Part shown: piece after piece, positions 1-8,523 of the stretch
Layout: every line of letters starts with the position of its first letter
How positions within the stretch are numbered: the first letter of the stretch is position 1
NCBI RefSeq assembly: GCF_007833165.1
Contig: NZ_VOBQ01000004.1
Span: forward strand, 186,001 to 250,000
Length of the DNA: 64,000 nt
From: Caenimonas sedimenti
GTDB taxonomy: Bacteria; Pseudomonadota; Gammaproteobacteria; Burkholderiales; Burkholderiaceae_C
Direction of reading: 5' to 3'
Notes under the pieces: model-generated
Seen by the model: only the letters and a program-made list of their open reading frames with translations
What the model was told of the DNA's origin: nothing
Databases searched by the model: none
Program-made: the position numbers and the translations under genes

Positions 1-2
1 CA

Positions 3-1028
3 CCGGGTCGTTTGCTCGACCAAGTCCGCGAGCGCGCGCGCTATTTGCACTATAGCCTGAGTACTGAAAAAGCCTATCTATACTGGGTTCGATTTTTCAT
101 CCGCTGGCACGGGCTGAAGCATCCGCGCGACATGGGCGCGGCGCACGTCGAAGCCTTCCTCGCGATGCTGGCGACCGAGCGTCACGTCTCGCCGTCCACG
201 CACAACCAGGCGCTCAGCGCCATCCTGTTTCTCTACCGCGAAGTTCTGGCCATCAAGCTGCCCTGGCTGGACAACATGCAGCGCCCCATGCGCGCCAAGC
301 GCATTCCCGCCGTGCTCACACGCGAAGAGGTGGCCGCGCTGCTGGCTCGAATGGACGGCGAGACCGGGCTGGTGGCGCGCCTGCTCTATGGCACGGGCAT
401 GCGGCTCATGGAGGGGCTGCGCTTGCGCATCAAGGATGTCGATTTCGACCGGCAGGCCATCATCGTGCGGCAGGCCAAGGGCAACAAGGATCGCGTCGTG
501 ATGCTCCCGCATTCACTGGCTGATGCACTGCGCCAGCAGCTCATGGCCGCGCGTGCCCGCTGGCAGACGGACCGCGACGCCGGCCGAGGCGGTGTTGAAG
601 TTCCGAACGCGCTGGAAGCCAAGTATCCGCAGGTTGGCTCGACGTGGGCATGGTTCTGGATCTTTCCTTCCCCCACCTACGGGATGGATCCGCGCACGGG
701 CGTGGTGCGCCGGCATCACCTGTACGAAGAGCGGTTCGCGCGCGCTGTCAAGGCGGCCGCGCGCGGCGCCAGGATCGAGAAGCATGTCACCGCACACACG
801 CTGCGCCACTCGTTCGCCACCCACCTGCTGCAAGCCGGCACCGACATCCGCACGGTGCAAGAGCTCCTGGGTCACAGCGACGTGAGCACGACCATGATCT
901 ACACACACGTGCTCAAAGTGGCCGCGGGTGGCACGGCCAGCCCGCTGGACGCAATCCTGGCGGGCATGCCATTCGCACCCTCGGTGGGGCCCCCGACCGC
1001 GCGCGAGCCGGCACCGGCCTGCGCCTGA
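3..1028 (+). CDS. intI: Integron integrase (tyrosine recombinase), 5' end cut by window edge
   Basis: Tyrosine recombinase that would recombine attI and attC sites to capture or shuffle gene cassettes. Numbering from the TTG at 12, the catalytic set is complete: R131, K156, H262-x-x-R265, H288 and Y297. The IntI-specific insert is present at about residues 200-250 (ALEAKYP, then WFW, then [14 protein letters not shown]), which separates it from XerC/D and phage integrases. The frame is open to the left edge and the residues before the TTG (PGRL) continue the family alignment, so the true start, the attI site and any cassette array should lie to the left. No attC-like site was seen on the right, where only 22 bases separate it from the convergent next gene. 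The family call is firm; recombination activity is inferred. Confidence 0.93.
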   Translation, partial: PGRLLDQVRERARYLHYSLSTEKAYLYWVRFFIRWHGLKHPRDMGAAHVEAFLAMLATERHVSPSTHNQALSAILFLYREVLAIKLPWLDNMQRPMRAKRIPAVLTREEVAALLARMDGETGLVARLLYGTGMRLMEGLRLRIKDVDFDRQAIIVRQAKGNKDRVVMLPHSLADALRQQLMAARARWQTDRDAGRGGVEVPNALEAKYPQVGSTWAWFWIFPSPTYGMDPRTGVVRRHHLYEERFARAVKAAARGARIEKHVTAHTLRHSFATHLLQAGTDIRTVQELLGHSDVSTTMIYTHVLKVAAGGTASPLDAILAGMPFAPSVGPPTAREPAPACA

Positions 1029-1050
1029 TGCGCGGCGGCATCTGCCGGGT

Positions 1051-1686
1051 TCAATACAGCGTTGCCCGCTGCCGCGTCGGCAACTCCCTGTCGTACTGTT
1101 CCCCATCTATGCCGGCGTCGGTCAACGCCTGAAGCAAAGCCCCAGCCGTGGGTACGCCGGCGGGCCGCATTTTCACCGCCTTCCACAAGCCCGACCGCTG
1201 CATCGCCCGCGCGCACTGGAAGAACACCGTGTCCACTTCGATCTCCAGCACGCACTTGGGCGCCTGCCCCTGCATCACGAAGCGCTGCAGCAGCGCGGGC
1301 TCGATGCTGATGCGGGCGCGCCCGTTGACACGCAAGGTCTCACCCACCCCCGGGATGAGGAAAAGCAGCGCCACCCGCGGATCAGCGACGATGTTGCGCA
1401 GGCTGTCGATGCGGTTGTTGCCGCGTCGCTCAGGCAGCAGCAGTGTCTTTTCGTCCCGCACCACGACGAACCCGGCCGGGTCGCCGCGTGGCGAGGCATC
1501 CAGGCCGCCGGGGCCGCTTGTCGCCAGCATCGCGAACGGCGAGGCTTCGATCCATTGCCGGTAAGCCGGGTGGACCACCGGCACCTCCTTGCGCAGCGAG
1601 GCTTCCCCCACCGCACCGAACAGCGCGTTCAGTTGATCCAGATGGGTGATGTGATGAGGGTCGCCGGAGGCGTCGCGGTCTGCCAT
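1051..1686 (-). CDS. Pyridoxamine 5'-phosphate oxidase-family FMN-binding protein (MSMEG_1061-like)
   Basis: A 211-residue protein with the split-barrel flavin fold of the PNPOx family. The FMN-binding region includes the stretch ASPRGDPAGFVVVRDEKTLL, and the later IPGVGETLRVNGRARIS segment is typical of the MSMEG_1061 subgroup. These proteins bind FMN or F420 and are mostly of unknown substrate; a role in vitamin B6 synthesis is unlikely. It follows the Atm1-type exporter on the same strand by 41 bases, so the two may share a transcript. It converges with the integron integrase, with 22 bases between the stops. The start ATG at 1686 is the only one giving the full N-terminal helix. Confidence 0.8.
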   Translation of the reverse strand: MADRDASGDPHHITHLDQLNALFGAVGEASLRKEVPVVHPAYRQWIEASPFAMLATSGPGGLDASPRGDPAGFVVVRDEKTLLLPERRGNNRIDSLRNIVADPRVALLFLIPGVGETLRVNGRARISIEPALLQRFVMQGQAPKCVLEIEVDTVFFQCARAMQRSGLWKAVKMRPAGVPTAGALLQALTDAGIDGEQYDRELPTRQRATLY

Positions 1687-1727
1687 CCGCCAAGGCTACA
1701 CCACGCGCGCCGGCGGCCGGGCAGCCG

Positions 1728-3587
1728 CTACATCCCCATCACATCCGCAAATTTCTCGCCCTCGGCGCTCTGCTGCAGCGCCCACATGTCCGCGTAACGC
1801 CCGCCGTGCGCCAGCAGTTGCTGGTGCGTGCCGCGCTCGATGATCCGGCCCGCCTCCATCACCAGGATCTCGTGCGCGTCCACCACCGTGGAAAGGCGGT
1901 GCGCGATCACGAGCGTTGTCTTGTGCTGCGCCACGCTCTTCAGCTCGGCCTGGATGGCGCGCTCGTTGGCGCTGTCCAGCGCGCTGGTCGCTTCGTCGAA
2001 GATCAGGATGGGCGGGTCCTTCAGCAGCGTGCGTGCGATGGCCACGCGCTGCTTCTCGCCGCCCGAGAGTTTCAGGCCGCGCTCGCCCACCATCGTCTGG
2101 TAGCCGCGCGGCGTGGATTCGATGAAGCCGTGGATGCGGGCCGACCGCGCGGCTTCTTCCACTTCAGCACGGGTCGCGCCGGGGCGGCCGTAGGCGATGT
2201 TGTATTCCACGGTGTCGTTGAACAGCACGGTGTCCTGCGGCACGATGCCGATCGCCTGGCGCACGCTGGCCTGGGTCACGTCGCGGATGTCGCTGCCGGC
2301 GATGCGGATGTGCCCTTCCTGCACGTCGTAGAAGCGGTACAGCAGGCGGGCCAGCGTGGACTTGCCGGAGCCCGAGGGCCCCACCACTGCCACTGTCTTC
2401 CCTGCCGGGATCTCGAAGCTCACGTCATGCAGGATCTGCCGGGCCGGCTCGTACGCGAAGTTCACGTGCTCGAAGCGCACGCTCCAGTCGTCGCCCGCGA
2501 GCGGTTGCGCGCCGGGCCGGTCGGCCACTTCGCGCTCCTTCTCCATCAGCGTGAACATCTTGTCCAGGTCGGTCAGGCTCTGCTTGATCTCGCGGTACAG
2601 CACGCCCAGGAAGTTCAGCGGGATGTACAGCTGGATCATGAAGGCGTTGACCATCACCAGGTCGCCGAGCGTCATGCGGCCTTCGGTCACACCCAACGTG
2701 GCGCGCCAGAGCATGGCAACCAGGCCAGTGGCGATGATCAGTTGCTGCCCCGTGTTCAGGAGCGAGAGCGTGGTCTGGCTTTTCAGGCGCGCGCGGCGCA
2801 GGCGTTCCAGGTTCTCGTCGTAGCGCTTCGCCTCGAACTCTTCGTTGTTGAAGTACTTGACGGTCTCGTAGTTCAGCAGCGAGTCCACCGCCTTGGTGTG
2901 CGCGGCAGAATCGAACTCGTTGGCTTCCTTGCGGAACTGCGTGCGCCATTCCGTCACACCGACCGAGAAGGTGATGTAAACCACCAGCGCCGCAATGGTG
3001 ATCCAGGCGAACCAGGCGTCGAACTTCACCGCCAGGATGGTCAGCACCAGCGTCACCTCGATCAGCGTGGGGACGATGCTGTACAGCGAGTACGAAATCA
3101 GCGATTCGATGCCGCGCACGCCGCGCTCGATGTCGCGCGTCATGCCGCCGGTCTGGCGCTCGAGGTGGAAGCGCAGGCTCAGCGCATGCAGGTGCCGGAA
3201 GGTCTCCAGCGCGATGCTGCGCGCCGCGCCCTGGGTGGCCTTGGCGAACACGAGTTCGCGCAGTTCGGTGAAGAGCGAGGTCGACAGCCGCAGCAATCCG
3301 TAGGCGAACAGCAGCCCCAGCGGCACCACCAGCACGGCGCTGGCGTCGCCAGGCTTCATGTCCATGGTGTCGACCAGCTCCTTCAGCAGCACCGGCACGC
3401 CCACGTTGGCGAGCTTGGCGCACACCATGAAGGCCAGCGCAGCGACCACGCGCCACTTGTATTGCCACAGGTAGGGGAACAGCCGCCGCAGCGTGATCCA
3501 GTCCGAGCGCGGCTGCGCCGGGGCCGCGCTGGCGCCGGCCGTCACTGGGGGGAGTCGGGAGGAACTGATATCGCCGCCGCGGCGCAT
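1728..3587 (-). CDS. ABC exporter, Atm1/HMT1 family (fused permease and ATPase)
   Basis: Half-transporter of 619 residues, expected to work as a homodimer in the inner membrane. The N-terminal six-helix transmembrane domain spans about 45-330 and holds the family hallmark LLNYETVKYFNNE near 237-249, part of the glutathione-binding region of Atm1-type exporters. The ATPase domain has Walker A GPSGSGKST (403-411), signature LSGGE near 515 and Walker B ILIFDEATSALD. Family members export glutathione-linked metals, persulfides or glutathione conjugates. The frame stays open upstream to 4010, but that extension lies antisense to the thioesterase and has no family similarity, so the ATG at 3587 was chosen. 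It is divergent from the thioesterase with a 42-base shared promoter region. Confidence 0.9.
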   Translation of the reverse strand: MRRGGDISSSRLPPVTAGASAAPAQPRSDWITLRRLFPYLWQYKWRVVAALAFMVCAKLANVGVPVLLKELVDTMDMKPGDASAVLVVPLGLLFAYGLLRLSTSLFTELRELVFAKATQGAARSIALETFRHLHALSLRFHLERQTGGMTRDIERGVRGIESLISYSLYSIVPTLIEVTLVLTILAVKFDAWFAWITIAALVVYITFSVGVTEWRTQFRKEANEFDSAAHTKAVDSLLNYETVKYFNNEEFEAKRYDENLERLRRARLKSQTTLSLLNTGQQLIIATGLVAMLWRATLGVTEGRMTLGDLVMVNAFMIQLYIPLNFLGVLYREIKQSLTDLDKMFTLMEKEREVADRPGAQPLAGDDWSVRFEHVNFAYEPARQILHDVSFEIPAGKTVAVVGPSGSGKSTLARLLYRFYDVQEGHIRIAGSDIRDVTQASVRQAIGIVPQDTVLFNDTVEYNIAYGRPGATRAEVEEAARSARIHGFIESTPRGYQTMVGERGLKLSGGEKQRVAIARTLLKDPPILIFDEATSALDSANERAIQAELKSVAQHKTTLVIAHRLSTVVDAHEILVMEAGRIIERGTHQQLLAHGGRYADMWALQQSAEGEKFADVMGM

Positions 3588-3629
3588 GGGAGACAATCCG
3601 GAAACGAAGCCTTCATCGAGATTGTGCCC

Positions 3630-4040
3630 ATGTCTGCAATTGCAAGCGCCGCGCCGCTGATTCCACCCTCCGAGAAGGAGCTGGTGCTCAAGGTCATCCC
3701 GATGCCGGCGGACACCAACGGCAACGGCGACATTTTCGGCGGCTGGGTCATGGCCCAGGTCGACCTGGCGGGCTCGGTCATCCCCGCACGGCATGTCAGG
3801 GGCCGGATGGCGACGGTGGCCGTGAACCAGTTCGTCTTCAAGCAACCGGTGCGGGTGGGCGACATCTGCAGCTTCTATGCGTCCATCACCCGCATCGGCA
3901 ACACCTCCGTCACGGTGGAAGTCGAGGTGTACGCCGAACGCTTCGGCGCGCAGGGGCAATACGTGAAGGTGACCGAGGCGTCGCTCACCTACGTCGCCAT
4001 CGACGACCAAGGGCGGCCCCGGCCGATCCCGAAGGCATGA
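3630..4040 (+). CDS. Acyl-CoA thioesterase, YciA-like hotdog protein
   Basis: A 136-residue single hotdog-domain protein that would hydrolyse acyl-CoA to free acid and CoA in the cytoplasm. The family signature DTNGNGDIFGGWVMAQVDLA (residues about 28-47) contains the catalytic N/D and the central helix, followed by VAVNQFVFKQPVRVGDI, typical of YciA and related broad-range thioesterases. The length fits the family (130-160). No clear Shine-Dalgarno precedes the ATG at 3630. Its stop overlaps the start of the Sel1-repeat gene (ATGA at 4037-4040), so the two are translationally coupled. Exact chain-length preference cannot be read from sequence. Confidence 0.9.
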   Translation: MSAIASAAPLIPPSEKELVLKVIPMPADTNGNGDIFGGWVMAQVDLAGSVIPARHVRGRMATVAVNQFVFKQPVRVGDICSFYASITRIGNTSVTVEVEVYAERFGAQGQYVKVTEASLTYVAIDDQGRPRPIPKA

Positions 4041-5638
4041 GCCTTAACTTCCAGGCGCTGGGGACTCTTGCGGCCTGGGAATTGCAGGCGCCCCTGCAAG
4101 GCGGCATCGCCTTCGAGTCCCTGTTGCGCCGCTGCCAGCTCGATTACTCCCTGGCCAGCCTCGACCGCGTGGACACCCTGCTGCTCGCCCTGCGCAAGAC
4201 GCAGAAGCTGCAGGCCGCCTCTTTCCTGGAGTCCGACGCCAACCGCAACCTGCTGCTCTTGCTGGCCTTTTACATGGGCGAGTTGCTGGGGCGCGGCCTG
4301 CGCCGGCCGCCCACCTGGTTCACCTATGAGCAGCTGGTCGCCGCCGATCCAGGCCTGCAGGCGACCATCCGCCGGACCTTCCTGACCTCCATGGCCTGCC
4401 GCTTTCCCGGCACGGATTCGAAGGTGGATTTCGTGATGCCCATGCAAGTGGTCGCCGCCCGGCTGTTCGCGCCGGAGGCCGCGATGCAGAGCCTGCGGGC
4501 GAACGCGGCCCTGGTGTTCAACCAGGATGCCGCCCAGGCGAGGTTGCCCTTGCCGCCGCTGCCGCCGCAGCACCTGGGCATTCCGCTGCAGGCCGGGCCG
4601 GTCAAGGGCCGGCTGAACGAGGAGCAGCCGGTGACCATGGAAAGGCCCGGCTGGGTCGCGCGGGACAAGCTGCAGTTCCTGTTCGACTGCGAGGAGGCCC
4701 TGCTGCGCGGCGGGCGCGTCGTGTGGGCCGCGCTGGTCCAGGCGGAGCCCAAGCTTTCATTGCCCGCCGCCACGCACGGCGGCGCGCCCGGCGAACTGCT
4801 GTACGACCCGCAGGGGCGGACGGCACCGGCCGATCTCGCCGCCGTGGCGAAGGCGGTGCTGGCCCTCAAGGGCGAGAAGCCCGCCGACCCGGCGCTCGCG
4901 GCCTTCTGCGCGCATCTCGCCGACGAGAAAGCCCGCGTGTTCGGCCTCGCCGTGCCGGCCGCCCTGTCGGCGCACCCGCTGAAGACATCGTCGACCTACT
5001 TCGACCGCCGCCACCTGCCCGGCGCACGCCTGTCCGGCCTCATCTTTCCGGCCGTCATCTCCGATGCGCATCCTGGCGCCGTGCTGCTCCTGCCGCTGCC
5101 ACTGTGGCCCGAGGCGCTGCGCAAGAAGTCGCTGCCGCCCAAGCCGGCCGCCACCCCGCCGCCGGTGGTTGATGCGGAAGCGTTGTTCCAGCAGGGCCTG
5201 AAGCATGCGGAAGGCAAAGGCGCCGCGGAAGATCCGGAGCGCGCCCACGAACTCTGGCTGCGCGCCGCGGCCGCCGGCCACATCGGCGCGGTGCTGGAAG
5301 TGGCGCTCCAGTACGCGAACGGCATCGGCGTCGAGCGCGACATGCCACTGGCGATCGCGTACTACCTCGAGGCCGCCGAACAGGGCCATGCCGGCGCGCA
5401 GTTCTCGGCCGGGAAGCTGCTGTTGATGAAGAACGAGCCTTCCTACAACCGGAAGGAAGCCGCCGTCTGGTTGAAGCGGGCGGCGGAGCAAGGCAGCGAA
5501 GAGGCCGCGAAGCTGCTGGCCCAGCACGGCCTAGAAGGCGAGGAGAAGCCCGGACTGCTGCGCCGCCTGATCAGCCGCAAGAAGGAAAGCACCGGTTCGA
5601 CGAAGGACGCGGACGACGCGGACGACTCGAAAGACTAG
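4037..5638 (+). CDS. Sel1-repeat protein with an unrecognised N-terminal region
   Basis: 533 residues. The C-terminal part (about 385-505) holds at least three Sel1-like repeats, with blocks such as AHELWLRAAAAGHIGAVLEV, AIAYYLEAAEQGHAGAQFS and AAVWLKRAAEQGSEEAAKLL. These are helical protein-interaction solenoids. The first about 370 residues match nothing I recognise. They are Leu/Ala-rich, without a signal peptide or clear membrane helix, and end in a Pro-rich linker near 370-380. The C-terminus is a charged Lys/Asp tail. The start overlaps the thioesterase stop, implying a bicistronic unit. The stop TAG (5636-5638) overlaps the stop of the convergent crotonase gene. The protein-interaction role is inferred; no enzyme activity is proposed. 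Confidence 0.7.
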   Translation: MSLNFQALGTLAAWELQAPLQGGIAFESLLRRCQLDYSLASLDRVDTLLLALRKTQKLQAASFLESDANRNLLLLLAFYMGELLGRGLRRPPTWFTYEQLVAADPGLQATIRRTFLTSMACRFPGTDSKVDFVMPMQVVAARLFAPEAAMQSLRANAALVFNQDAAQARLPLPPLPPQHLGIPLQAGPVKGRLNEEQPVTMERPGWVARDKLQFLFDCEEALLRGGRVVWAALVQAEPKLSLPAATHGGAPGELLYDPQGRTAPADLAAVAKAVLALKGEKPADPALAAFCAHLADEKARVFGLAVPAALSAHPLKTSSTYFDRRHLPGARLSGLIFPAVISDAHPGAVLLLPLPLWPEALRKKSLPPKPAATPPPVVDAEALFQQGLKHAEGKGAAEDPERAHELWLRAAAAGHIGAVLEVALQYANGIGVERDMPLAIAYYLEAAEQGHAGAQFSAGKLLLMKNEPSYNRKEAAVWLKRAAEQGSEEAAKLLAQHGLEGEEKPGLLRRLISRKKESTGSTKDADDADDSKD

Positions 5639-6435
5639 AACTTCCCGTGGCGGCCCTCGCCAGCCGCGAACCGGCCCGCGCCCTGCAGGCCATCGCCGAT
5701 GCGGTGCTTGCTGCGCTCCCATTCCAGGTGCAGGGCCTCGGGCAACGGCCGGTCCCATTGCTCGTAGGCATTGCGCCGGTCGGCCAGCATCGTGGCCTGC
5801 GGAAATTTCGCCAGTTGCTCCGCCAGTGCGACGGCCGCCTCGCGCGCGTTGCCGGTTGGAACCACGCGGTTCGCCAATCCCATCTGCAGGGCCTCACCGG
5901 ATTCCACCTTGCGCCCGGTGAGGATCAAGTCCATGGCATGCCCCAAGCCCACGAGCCGCGGCAGGCGCACGGTGCCGCCGTCGATCAACGGCACGCCGAA
6001 GCGGCGGCAATAGACGCCGAAGTACGCGTCCTCTTCCATCACCCGCATGTCGCACCACAGCGCGAGCTCCATGCCGCCAGCCACGGCGGCACCACTGACC
6101 GCCGCGATGACGGGCTTGTTCAGCAACAGCCGCGAGGGGCCCATCGGGCCCAGGGGTTGCGCATCGGCGGCGGAAAATTCAAGGCCGGAGAGCACGCTCG
6201 AGCCGCCTTGCTGCTGCGCCATGGCCGCGCCGAACTGCAGGTCCCAACCGGCGCAGAAGTGACCGTTCGCGCCATGGAACACGGCGACGCGCGCTTCTTC
6301 ATCCGCATCGAACGCCACAAAGGCGTCGTACAACTGCCGCGCCGTGGCGCTGTCGACGGCGTTGCGCACCTGGGGGCGATCGAGCGTCACGACCGTGACG
6401 GTGCCCAGCTTCTCGATTCGAACGGCGTGGTCCAT
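5635..6435 (-). CDS. Enoyl-CoA hydratase/isomerase (crotonase) family protein
   Basis: 266 residues, typical of the crotonase superfamily, which hydrates, isomerises or cleaves acyl-CoA thioesters. It has the N-terminal RPQVRNAVDSATA substrate-binding strand, the oxyanion-hole segment GHFCAGWDL, and the second segment AAVSGAAVAGGMELALWCDM. The first catalytic Glu position of true enoyl-CoA hydratases falls in MRVMEEDAYFGV, but this region is variable, so the precise reaction is open. The ATG at 6435 was chosen; the reading frame upstream enters the liv promoter region and lacks similarity. It is convergent with the Sel1 gene and the two stop codons share CTAG at 5635-5638. Confidence 0.88.
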   Translation of the reverse strand: MDHAVRIEKLGTVTVVTLDRPQVRNAVDSATARQLYDAFVAFDADEEARVAVFHGANGHFCAGWDLQFGAAMAQQQGGSSVLSGLEFSAADAQPLGPMGPSRLLLNKPVIAAVSGAAVAGGMELALWCDMRVMEEDAYFGVYCRRFGVPLIDGGTVRLPRLVGLGHAMDLILTGRKVESGEALQMGLANRVVPTGNAREAAVALAEQLAKFPQATMLADRRNAYEQWDRPLPEALHLEWERSKHRIGDGLQGAGRFAAGEGRHGKF

Positions 6436-6565
6436 GCGGGTGATTAGAGCGCAAGCGACACCCCGTCCACTTGGCGACAGGTCTACGGGCCAACCCTGTA
6501 CATGATGCGGCCCCGCGCAGCTATAACAGTGCGCCATCCGAAAAAGAACTCAGAGGACGTCACCG
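6436..6565. promoter_or_regulatory. Divergent intergenic region between crotonase and livH
   Basis: 130 bases that must hold the promoters of the leftward crotonase gene and the rightward transporter operon. A TATAAC hexamer at 6522-6527 could be a -10 box for livH. The Shine-Dalgarno-like AGAGGA near 6550 sits ahead of the GTG start at 6566. No clear -35 box or operator was identified. Confidence 0.35.
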
Positions 6566-7441
6566 GTGCAATTCCTACAACTGGTGATCAGCGGCATCGC
6601 GCAAGGGTGCATCTACGGGCTGATCGCGCTGGGCTTCGTGCTCATCTACAAGGCAACCGAAACGGTCAGCTTCGCCCAGGGCGAGCTGATGATGCTCGGC
6701 GCCTTCGGCGGCCTCGCGGCCATGACGATGATGGGCTTCCCCTTCTGGCTGTCCATCATCTGCGCCATCGCGGCCATGGCGCTGTTCGGACTGGTGCTGG
6801 AGACCGTCGTCATCCGGCCCATCCTCGGGCAGCCCGCGTTCTCCATCGTCATGCTGACCATCGGCATTGGCTACGTGGCCCGCGGCCTCATCACGATGAT
6901 CCCCAACATCGGCACCGAGACGCACACGCTGCCGGTGCCCTACAAGGACCAGGTCTGGAACGTCAGCGGCCTGGTGCTGAACGTCGAACAGATGGTGGTC
7001 ATCGCCGCCACCGCCGCGCTCTGCGGGGTGCTCTACACCGTGTTCAAGTACAGCAAGATCGGCATCGCGATGCAGGCCGCGTCGCAGAACCAGCTGGCCG
7101 CGTATTACATGGGCATCCCCGTCAAGCGCCTGAACAGCCTCGTGTGGGGGCTGGCCGCCGCGGTGGCCGCTGTCGCCGGCCTGCTGCTGGCGCCCATCAC
7201 CTTCGTGCACGCCAACATGGGCTTCATCGGCCTGAAGGCCTTCCCCGCCGCCGTGGTGGGTGGGTTCGGCAGCCTCCCTGGCGCGATCGTCGGTGGGCTC
7301 ATCATCGGCGTGGTGGAGTCGCTGTCCGGCTTCTACCTGCCGGAAGGTTTCAAGGACATCGCGGCTTACATCGTGGTGCTGGTCATGCTGGTCGTGATGC
7401 CAAACGGGTTGTTCGGCGAGAAGCTGCGCAAGAAGGTCTAA
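6566..7441 (+). CDS. livH: HAAT-family ABC transporter permease, LivH type
   Basis: Inner-membrane permease of 291 residues with about eight predicted hydrophobic helices. It forms the translocation pore with the LivM-type partner. Family marks include the N-terminal SGIAQGCIYGLIALGFVLIY and the cytoplasmic EAA-like loop followed by GLKAFPAAVVGGFGSLPGAIVGG, which contacts the ATPases. Translation starts at GTG 6566, placed by the AGAGGA motif about ten bases upstream. It is first in the livHMGF-ligase operon, four bases before livM. In this family, substrates in Comamonadaceae are often branched amino acids, amides or aromatic or fatty acids; the linked acyl-CoA ligase favours an organic acid. 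Confidence 0.92.
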   Translation: MQFLQLVISGIAQGCIYGLIALGFVLIYKATETVSFAQGELMMLGAFGGLAAMTMMGFPFWLSIICAIAAMALFGLVLETVVIRPILGQPAFSIVMLTIGIGYVARGLITMIPNIGTETHTLPVPYKDQVWNVSGLVLNVEQMVVIAATAALCGVLYTVFKYSKIGIAMQAASQNQLAAYYMGIPVKRLNSLVWGLAAAVAAVAGLLLAPITFVHANMGFIGLKAFPAAVVGGFGSLPGAIVGGLIIGVVESLSGFYLPEGFKDIAAYIVVLVMLVVMPNGLFGEKLRKKV

Positions 7442-7445
7442 CAAC

Positions 7446-8522
7446 ATGCGCTTCATTTTCAAGACCGACTACAACCAGGACGTCAAGCTCGCCAAGCACG
7501 GCGGCCACGTCTTCTGGTACAGCGCGCTCGTCGCCGCGCTACTCGCCGCGCCCTGGGTGTTCTCCGAATACCTGCTCGCGCAGATGACCTTCATCCTGAT
7601 CTACGGTGTCGTTGGGCTCGGCCTCATGCTGCTGGCGGGGTTCACCGGCCTGTTCTCGATCGGCCATGCCGCCTTCTTCGGCGTCGGCGCCTATGCCCAG
7701 GCGGTGCTCACCGGCATGGGCTGGCCGTTCCCGCTGGCCCTGGCCGCGGGCGCCCTGCTCTCCGCCGCGGTCGGCATCGTCGTCGGCCTGCCGGCTTTGC
7801 GCGTCAAGGGCATCTACCTCGGCATCGCCACGCTGTCCTTCGGCTTCATCGTCGAGGAGGTGTTCGCCCGCTGGGAAAGCGTCACCGGCGGCAACGCCGG
7901 CAAGAGCGTGGGTTCGGTCAAGATGTTCGGCTGGACGGCCGACACCGGGACGTCGTTCTACTTCGTCTGCCTCGCCATCGCGATCCTCGCGACGCTGGCC
8001 TGCCTGAACCTGCTGCGCTCGCCGACGGGCCGGGCCTTCGTCGCCATCCGCGATTCCGAAATCTCCGCGCAGAGCATGGGCATCCACCTGGCCCGCTACA
8101 AGACGCTGTCGTTCGCCATCTCGGCTGCGCTGGCGGGCATCGGCGGCGCGCTCTACGCGCATGCCATCCGCTTCCTGTCGCCCGACCAGTTCAACATCAT
8201 CCAGTCGATCGACCTGCTGCTGATGGTCGTGATCGGCGGCCTGGGATCCATCCACGGCGCCTTCCTCGGTGCGATCTTCCTCATCGGCCTGCCGCAGGCC
8301 ATCGGCGCGGTCAAGGACTACCTGCCTGCCGCCATCGGCCAGGCCCCCGGCCTGAAGGCCGTGGTCTATGGCGCCGTGCTGATCGCCTTCGTGCTGTTCG
8401 AGCCCCTGGGCATCTACGGCCGCTGGCTCAAGGTCCGCACCTACCTGCAGCTGTTCCCGTTCTACCGCAAGGGCCTGTTCAAGCGCATGAAGTCCTTCCA
8501 GAAGTCCGACCGGCTGAAATGA
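7446..8522 (+). CDS. livM: HAAT-family ABC transporter permease, LivM type
   Basis: 358 residues, the second pore subunit. The core from about 45 onward has the LivM pattern: LMLLAGFTGLFSIGHAAFFG, LRVKGIYLGIATLSFGFIVE, and the ATPase-contact loop near LLMVVIGGLGSIHGAFLGAI. A cytoplasmic N-terminal extension of about 25 residues and a basic C-terminal tail (residues about 325-358) make it slightly long for the family. The start ATG is four bases after the livH stop and the stop is one base before the livG start, so it is clearly operonic. Confidence 0.92.
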   Translation: MRFIFKTDYNQDVKLAKHGGHVFWYSALVAALLAAPWVFSEYLLAQMTFILIYGVVGLGLMLLAGFTGLFSIGHAAFFGVGAYAQAVLTGMGWPFPLALAAGALLSAAVGIVVGLPALRVKGIYLGIATLSFGFIVEEVFARWESVTGGNAGKSVGSVKMFGWTADTGTSFYFVCLAIAILATLACLNLLRSPTGRAFVAIRDSEISAQSMGIHLARYKTLSFAISAALAGIGGALYAHAIRFLSPDQFNIIQSIDLLLMVVIGGLGSIHGAFLGAIFLIGLPQAIGAVKDYLPAAIGQAPGLKAVVYGAVLIAFVLFEPLGIYGRWLKVRTYLQLFPFYRKGLFKRMKSFQKSDRLK

Positions 8523-8523
8523 G

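Noticed and set aside
1029..1050. Possible attC or attI site on the right of the integrase
   Set aside because: The gap is only 22 bases and holds no R'-R'' core sites; cassettes should lie on the other side.
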